From Stomoxys calcitrans (taxonomy: Eukaryota; Arthropoda; Insecta; Diptera; Muscidae), in assembly GCF_963082655.1 (NCBI RefSeq), contig NC_081552.1:98963823-99027822 (forward strand): a DNA stretch of 64,000 bases, given 5' to 3'. Each line of letters opens with the position of its first letter. The stretch's first letter is position 1. Positions 52,001-61,000 of this stretch are shown here, in pieces. Under the pieces are notes generated by a model. The model had not been told where the DNA came from. It was given only the letters and a program-made list of their open reading frames with translations, and searched no databases. The position numbers and the translations under genes are program-made.

Positions 52001-55000
52001 TTTTCATGCATTAGTATTTGACAGATCACGTGGGATTTCAGACATGGTGTCAAAGAGAAAGATGCTCAGTATGCTTTGACATTTCATCATGAATAGACTT
52101 ACTAACGAGCAACGCTTGCAAATCATTGAATTTTATTACCGAAATCAGTGTTCGGTTCGAAATGTGTTCATTCACCGTAAAGTTGCGTCCAACAGCATCT
52201 TTGAAAAAATACGGTCCAATGATTCCACCAGCGTACAAACCACACCAAACAGTGCATTTTTCGGGATGCATGGGCAGTTCTTGAACGGCTTCTGGTTGCT
52301 TTTCACTCCAAATGCGGCAATTTTGCTTATTTACGTAGCCATTCAACCAGAAATGAGCCTCATCGCTGAACAAAATTTGTCAAAATTTGAACACATTTCG
52401 AACCGAACACTGATTTTGGTAATAATATTCAATGATTTGCAAGCGTTGCTCGTTAGTAAGTCTATTCATGATGAAATGTCAAAGCATACTGAGCATCTTT
52501 CTCTTTGACACCATGTCTGAAATCCCACGTGATCTGTCAAATACTAATGCATGAAAATCCTAACCTCAAAAAAATCACCCTATAGATATATGAGAGTAGA
52601 GCACGTTGCTGATACTTGAGGTTTGTTATGGTAGTGGGACGTCCGCTAGACAGTTGGCCGCTAATGTCGATATCAGATACGTGGTCTACTCCCTAATACC
52701 TTTAATTTGAGCCCCATATTTCCATAGTCGGCAAACATGACCAGCTTGGGGGTGTTTTGTGGGATGGGCGGCCACTCAGTGAGTTGGCCTTGAAAATATA
52801 TATCGGATTCGTGTTCCACTTTAAAAACCCTCTTATTTGAACCTCATATTGCAATTGTCAACAAATACTTACTATTTGGGTGGTGTTGTGGGGGTGAAGT
52901 GGCCCCATAGACACTTTCCCGAATTTTAATATCAAATTCGTGCTTTATTCACGAAGATCTTTTATTTGAGCCCCATATTGCTATGGTCGTAAATTTGTCT
53001 CCTTCGGGTGATGTTTTTGGGGAGAGACAGACCCCAAACACTTGGTCCCATATTTGGATATCAGATTCGTATTCTACATTCAAATACCTTTAACTTAAGT
53101 TCCATGGTAACTTATGGTCACTAAATAAGTCCTGTTTGGGGGGTGTTTTGGGAAAGGGGTGGAACCCCAGAAACGTGGTCCCACTTTTGGATTTCAGATT
53201 CGTATTCTACACGCAAATACCTTTCATTTTAGTTCCATATTGACATGGTCAATAAATATGTCCAATTTAGGGGTGTTTTGGGGCTTGGGGTGGTCCCCCT
53301 AGCACTAGCTCCGACAATTGGATATCAGATACGTTTTCTTATCCTCAATACCTTTCATTTGAGTCCCATCTTGTCGTGATTGGTCTAAATATATGTTCGG
53401 TAGGTATTAAGGTTAGGCAGCACCCCTAGGTACCCCATCCGAAATTTGGATACCAAATTTTTATTTTTAGGGTACTATATGAGAGCACACAAAATTTCGC
53501 TTAAATCGCACCACCCATCTCCGAGATCTGGCGTTTCTGAAAATTAGGGTAAGGGTGAGGGTCCGCCCCCCTTTAAATATCAAAAAATATAGTACCCTAT
53601 TTTCATCACGGGGTCATTATGCACCATCTATGAAAATTTCAAGAAAATCGGTTCAGCCGTTTCTGAGTCTATAAGGAACACACAAACATACAACCAAACA
53701 CAAAATGATTTTTATACCCTCCACCATAGGATGGGGGGTATACTAATTTCGTCATTCTGATTGTAACTACTCGAAATATTCGTCTGAGACCCCATAAAGT
53801 ATATATATTCTTGATCGTCGTGAAATTTAATGTCGATCTAGCCATGTCCGTCCGTTTGTCCGTCCGCCCGTCCGTCCGTCTGTCTGTCGAAAGCACGCTA
53901 ACTTCCGAAGGAGTAAAGCTAGCCGCTTGAAATTTTGCACAAATACTTCTTATTAGTGTAGGTCGGTTGGTATTGTAAAAGCGCCATATCGACCCATGTT
54001 TTGATATAGCTGCCATATAAACCGATCTTGGGTCTTGACTTCTTGAGCCTCTAGAGTGCGCAATTCTTATCCGATTGGAATGAAATTTTGCACGACGTGT
54101 TTTATTATGATATCCAACAACTGTGCTAAGTATGGTTCAAATCGGTCCATAACCTTATATAGCTGTCATATAAACCGATCTTGGGTCTTGAATTCTTGAG
54201 CCTCTAGAGGGCGCAATTCCTATCCGATTTGAATGAATTTTGGCACGTAGTATTTCGTTATGATATACAACAACTGTGCCAAATATGGTTCAAATCGGTT
54301 CATAACCTGATATAGCTGTCATATAAACAGATCTGGGGACTTGACTTCTTGAGCTTCTAGAGGGCGCAATTCCTATCCGATTTGGCTGAAATTTCGCAAG
54401 ACGTTTTTTATTGGTAATTTCAACAACTATGTCAAATAAAGTACAAATCGGTTCATAACCTGATATAGCTGCCATATAAACCGATCTGGGATCTTGACTT
54501 CTTGAGCCTCTAGAGGTCGCAATTATTATCCGATTTGCCTGAAATTTTGTACGACGGATTCTCTCATGACCATTAACATACGTGTTTATTATGGTCTGAA
54601 TCGGTCTATAGTCTGATACAGCTCCCATATAAATCGATCTCTCTATTTTACTTCTTAAGGCAACAAAAGACGCAATTCTTATTCGAATTGGCTGACATTT
54701 TACACAGGTCTCCAACATATAATTTAATTGTGGTCCAAACCGGACTATTTCTTGATATCGCTCCAATGGCAGAGCAAATCTTTTCTTATATCCTGTTTTG
54801 TCAAAAAGAGATGACGGGAAAAGAACTCGACAAATGCGATGGTGGAGGGTATATAAGATTCGGCCCGGCCGAACTTAGGATAGGAATTGCGCCCTCTAAA
54901 AGCCAAATCGGATAGGAATTGCGCCCTCTAGAAGCTCAAGAAGTCAAGTCCCCAGATCTGTTTATATGGCAGCCATATCAGGTTATGAACGGATTTGAAC

Positions 55001-58000
55001 CATATTTGGCACAGTTGTTGTATATCATAACATAACATAACATTAATACTACGTGCCAAAATTCATTCAAATCGGATAGTAATTGCGCCCTCTAGAGGCT
55101 CAAGAAGTCAAGACCCAAGATCGGTTTATATGACAGCTATATAAGGTTATGGACCGATTTGAACTATACTTGGCACAGTTGTTTGACATAATAACGAAAC
55201 ACGTCGTGCAAAATTTCATTCCAATCGGATAAGAATTGCGCCTTCTAGAGGCTCAAGAAGTCAAGACCCAAGATCGGTTTATATGTCAGCTATATCAGGT
55301 TATGAACCGATTTGAACCTTATTTGACACAGTTGTTGAAAGTAAGAATAAAATACGTCGTGCAAAATTTCAGCCAAATCGGATAGGAATTGCGCTATAGA
55401 AGCTCAAGAAATCAAGACCCAAGATCGGTTTATATGGCAGCTATATCAAAACATGGACCGATATGGCCCATTAACAATACCAACCGACCTACACTAATAA
55501 AAAGTATTTGTGCAAAATTTTAAGTGGCCAGCTTTACTCCTTCGGAAGTTAGCGTGCTTTCGACAGGCAGACGGACGGACGGGCGGACGGACAGACGGAC
55601 GGACGGACAGACGGACAGATGGACGGACGTGGCTAGATCGACATAAAATTTCACGACGATCAAGAATATATATACTTTATGGGGTCTCAGACGAATATTT
55701 CGAGTAGTTACAATCAGAATGACGAAATTAGTATACCCCCCATCTTATGGTGGAGGGTATTAAAAGGATGTAATAAAAGATTTGCTCTGCTATTAGAACG
55801 TTATCAAGATATGGTCCGGTTTGGACCACAATTAAATATATGTTGGAGACCTGTATAAAATGTAAGCCAATTCGAATAAGAATTGCGCGCTTTGGGGGCT
55901 CAAGAAGTAAAATAGAGAAATCGATTTATTGGGTTGCCTAAAAAGTAGTTTCGGATTTTTTAAAAGAAAATAAATTCATTTTTAATAAAACTTAGAATGA
56001 ACTTTAATCAAATATATAATTGCCATTTTGTTCGATAACCTTTTGCCATCTTCCTGGCAAATTTAGTATTCCACGCTCATAGAACTTCTGGCCTTTATCT
56101 GCAAAAAACTGAACCAAGTGCGATTTTATACCCTCATCATTGATCGAAATAAATGGTAGTCTGATGGTGCAAGGTCAGGGCTATATGGTGGATGCATCAA
56201 AAGTTCCCAGCCAAGCTCACTCAGTTTTTGGCGAGTGACCAAAGATATGTGCGGTCTAGCGTTGCCCTGGCGGAATATGACACCTTTACGATTGACCAAT
56301 TCTGGTCGCTTCTCCTTGATGGCTGTATTCAATTTGTCCAATTGTTGACAGTAAGCATCCGAATTAATCGTTTGGTTCCTTGGAAGCAGCTCAAAATATA
56401 CCACACTCTTCCAATCCCACCAAACAGACAGCATAACCTTCTTTTGGTGGATATCAGCGTTTGAAGTGGTTTGAGCTGGTTCACCATGCTTGGACCATGA
56501 TCGTTTTCGACTAACGTTTTTGTAAACAATCCATTTTTCATCTCCAGTTATGAGTCGGTTTAAAAACGGATCGAATTCATTGCGTTTAAGGTGCATATCA
56601 CAAGCGTTGATTCGGTTTGTTAAATGAATTTCTTTCAATACATGTGGTACCCATATTAAAATTGACGCCAAACGAACAAATGTAAACAAAATTTTGCGCA
56701 CTTTTTTTCTAAAGCAAGCTAAAAGTAACAGCTGATAACTGACAGAAGAAAGAATGCAATTACAGAGTCACAAGCCGTTGAAAAAATTTGTCAACGCCGA
56801 CTACATTATTACTATATTACCGACAATTACTTTTTGGGCAACCCAATATATGGGAGCTGTATCGGGCTATAGACCGATTCAGACCATAATAAACACGTAT
56901 GTTGATGGTCATGAGAGAATCTGTCGTACAAAATTTCATTCCAATCGGATAAGAATTGCGCACTCTAGAGGCTCAAGAAGTCAAGACCCAAGATCGGTTT
57001 ATGTGGCAGCTATATCAAAACATGGACCGATATGGCCCATTAGCAATACCAACTGACCTACACTAATAAGAAGTATTTGTGCAAATTTTCAAGCGGCTAG
57101 CTTTACTCATATGGAAGTTAGCGTGCTTTCGACAGACAGACGGACGGAAATGGCTAGATCGACATAAAATGTCGCGACGATCAAGAATATATATACTTTA
57201 TGGGGTCTCAGATGAATATTTCGAGTAGTTACAAACAGAATGATGAAATTAGTATACCCCCCATGCTATGGTGGAGGGAATAAAAATGTTTATATAGAGA
57301 GATCAGATTAGTCTCAAAGACAGAATTAACCCGATTCTAACCCACCTACTCAACCGTATAAAGGAAGAGATTTTATGTAATAGCTTGATATCTAGGTGAA
57401 TGATATATATCCTAACACCCGTCCACCTTATCTAGATTCAATTTGCTATAATGTAAAAATCAATTTGCTGCAGACGTTCCAAATCGTGGCGTCCCCATCA
57501 CAGCTGACTGAGGTGCAGTGCTTCGTCGACCAGGGCGACGATGAATCATTAGACCTCCTTCTCCACATTCAAGGGCAAATGTGGAGAGTTGTGATATATT
57601 ATAGAATGATTTGGAACCATTATTATGTGTATTTTTGGCAGATGGCACAGAAGAAATAAGACGATAGTCCTTGATATGTTTTTGTTTTTGCAAGCTTCTG
57701 CATATATTTTTCTCTTTTGCAGCAGCAGGGGCTAGATATTCATTGAATTCTAGATTCGATGTTAGTTGGGACTACTTGGTTTAGCTTAAGGTTTTTCTTC
57801 GCCAAGTATTTGCTCATAACCTCGTCCCGTTTTATGACCGAGCAAAATTTTATCAACATCGTTTTCTTGGATTTGCCTAGCCAAAAACAACAACTAAGGT
57901 CATCCATCTTCAAATTGACACCAACAGCATTACCAATGTTTAATGCCATTTGCGCCGGTTCAGTGTTGGGTGGAAGACCATAGACTAAGACACCATTCCT

Positions 58001-61000
58001 GCATTGCTGTTGACGAATTTTGAGGGTCTCACGCTCGATTACTTCTAATCTGGAAATAACTAAGCTTTGATGCTCGTTGCTCTTTATTCTTTCCTCATCA
58101 ATTGACCTTTTAATAACCGAAAGCATCGATTTCGTTTTTAAAATAAGCAAGGCTTTTATCTATCTCCTTCATGGCGGTAGACGACAAGGTCTGGGTTAAG
58201 TGATCAAGTTTTGATGTTAATATGTCCAGAGCTTTCTATACTTTTTCATCGTCATGAAATATACTCAAAGAAGAACATTCCTGACACCTTCATCGTATAA
58301 CTTTATTTTTTGCCAGAAGGTTGTAAGTATTTTCCGTAATTTGTGAGCAGTTTTTAAGATGAAACCAGTTGCAGCATATATAACAGGAGACACCGCCAGA
58401 CGTTTTAGTGACGTTTTCATTACATATAGGGCAAGCAGTATGTGTTGTTGCAGACGCCATTTGAGGCTCTCAAATGAGGCAAGAAAACAGCAAAAATGCA
58501 AAACTAAACTTATAATATGTTTGTTAGTTTATCTGGAAATAGATGAACGGTTGTGAGAAGCTTGTTAAATTATTTGAAATACTCAGAAAAGTCAGCAGTT
58601 GCGAAAATTTTACTCTTGCATATTGCAGAGTAGCCAGAAAAAGAGTTGTTACAACTTATGCCTCTGAACCTTTGTGGCTAGACAAATTGCTGCGACCACT
58701 GCTGTTGGGCTAAGAGCCCTTTCTCTTTGGTCATGCGGTGGATACGGACACTGTGTAATCTTTGTCAGTGTGTATAACATATTGCATGAGCCGCTTTTTG
58801 ATAAAGAGTACTGTTTTTGTTCCTGATAGAACCGATTGGAACTACGATATCCCTGGTAGTAGAAGTTACACAAACTTCTATACGGATGGTTCCAAATTAG
58901 ACAACCAGGTGGGCATTAGGGTGTACTTTGAAGAACTACGACTGGCCATATTGAGAAGGTTACCCGACCACTGTGGTGTGTATCAAGCAGAGATCCTTGC
59001 AAATAAAGATGGGGTGGAATGGAATATACATAATGTCACAACGACCATTGGCATTCTTCTGAATTCAAAAACCGCACTCGACTGCCCAAAGGAAGACTGA
59101 ACAGTTCAAAGTTCACCTGTTCTAGGTGCCGGGGCACAGAGATATCCCAAAGGATTGTAAAGCGGACGAGCTTGCGAGAGTAGGAACTACCTTACACATT
59201 CCAGGGGTACTGGAATCTGTGGGTGCGCTGCTAGCAAGATGTAAGCCTGGTCTTGAGGATCAGACCCCAAGAAAAACAAAATTATGTGGCCTAATCTGGA
59301 CTTTAAGAGTTCGACCACTCTGCTCTCAATGGATAGATTAGACATCTCAGTCATTGTTTCCGTCATAGTAGGTTTTGTAGGAAGATTGCAAGTAACGACT
59401 TTTGCAAAAGCTGTGAGGACATCGAGGAAGAAGAAACTATATAATATCTGCTGTGTGTGCGTCACGCATTGGCAGTCAGATGTAGTTCCACTTTGAGTTC
59501 TCATTTCTTTGAGAAATTGTCTGATTTAGCGAATGTGTATATACGCAATTTGTTGGGCTATGTGAGTCTGATGGCAGACTGCCACTTAAACTTTACCTAT
59601 ATCATTCAACCGCACTTGCCACGGTTGTTAGAAGCCATAACAAAACACTGCGTGCAAAATTTCAGCCAATTCGGTTAATAATTGTGGCGTCCAGGGGCTC
59701 AAGAAGTCAAATCGAGAGATCGGTTTATATGGGACGTATATTCAAATCTGAACTGATATGCAATCCATTTGCAATCCGACCTAATATCGTGATTTTCACA
59801 GACTATCGGAAGGACGGACACGGCTAGATCGACTCAGAATGTCGTGACGGCTAAGAATATATATACTTTATAGGGTCTCCGATCAATATTTCGAAGTGTT
59901 ACAACGGAATGATTATATTAGAAGCCTAAAATCCTATGGTGGTGGGTAAAGAAAACAAGTAAAAGCGTGCTAAGTTCGACCGTGCCGAATCTTATATACC
60001 CTCCACCATGGATCGCATTTGTCGAGTTCTTTTCCCGGCATCTCTTCTTAGGCAAAACAGGATATAAGAAAAGATTTGCTCTGCTATTAGAGCGATATCA
60101 AGATATGGTCCGGTTTGGACCACAATTAAATTATATGTTGGAGACCAGTGTAAAATGTCAGCCAATTCGAATAAGAATTGCGCTCTTTGTGAGCTCAAAA
60201 AGTAAAATAGAGAGATTGATTCTTATGGCAGCTGTATCGGGCTATAGACCGATTCAGACCATAATAAACACGTATGTTGATGGTCATGAGAGAATCCGTC
60301 GTACAAAATTTCAGGCAAATCGGATAATAATTGCGACCTCTAGAGGCTCAAGAAGTCAAGATCCCAGATCGGTTTATATGGCAGCTATATCAGGTTATGA
60401 ACCGACTTGTACTTTATTTGACATAGTTGTTGAAAGTAACAACAAAAAACGTCTTGCGAAATTTCAGCCAAATCGGATAGGAATTGCGCCCTCTAGAAGC
60501 TCAAGAAGTCAAGTCCCCAGATCTGTTTATATGACAGCTATATCAGGTTATGAACCGATTTGAACCATATTTGGCACAGTTGTTGGATATCATAACAAAA
60601 TACTACGTGCCAAAACTCTTTCAAATCGGATAGGAATTGCGCCCTCTAGAGGCTCAAGAAGTCAAGACCCAAGATCGGTTTATATAACAGCTATATAAGG
60701 TTATGGACCGATTTGAACCATACTTAGCACAGTTATTGGATATCGTAACAAAACACGTCGTGCAAAATTTCATTCCAATCGGATAAGAATTGTGCACTCT
60801 AGAGGCTCAAGAAGTCAATACCCCAGATCGGTTTATATGACAGCTATATCAAAACATGGACCGATATGGCCCATTTACAATACCAACCGACCTACACTAA
60901 TAAGAAGTATTTGTGCAAAATTTCAAGTGGCTAGCTTTACTCCTTCGGAAGTTAGCGTGCTTTCGACAGACAGACGGACGCACGGACGGACATGGCTAGA

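Larger units (their letters stand above)
55761..57282 (+). repeat. Family A DINE element split by a mariner
   Basis: It starts at 'aaggatgtaataaaagatttgc', breaks at 'agaaatcgattta' (55928), resumes at 'tatatgggagctgtatcgggc' (56847), and ends gctATGGTGGAGGGAATA. The left terminus is lost. Confidence 0.82.

Noticed and set aside
57396..57659. 87-codon plus-strand frame
   Set aside because: No recognisable domain. It is probably a decayed extension of the minus-strand LINE sequence.
59967..60563. 198-codon open frame resembling a repetitive protein (also 42633-43076, 54290-54766, 26104-26475, 30018-30407)
   Set aside because: It lies wholly inside DINE family monomers. The periodic peptide comes from ~153-bp units joined in frame, and the same frame is broken in most other copies.
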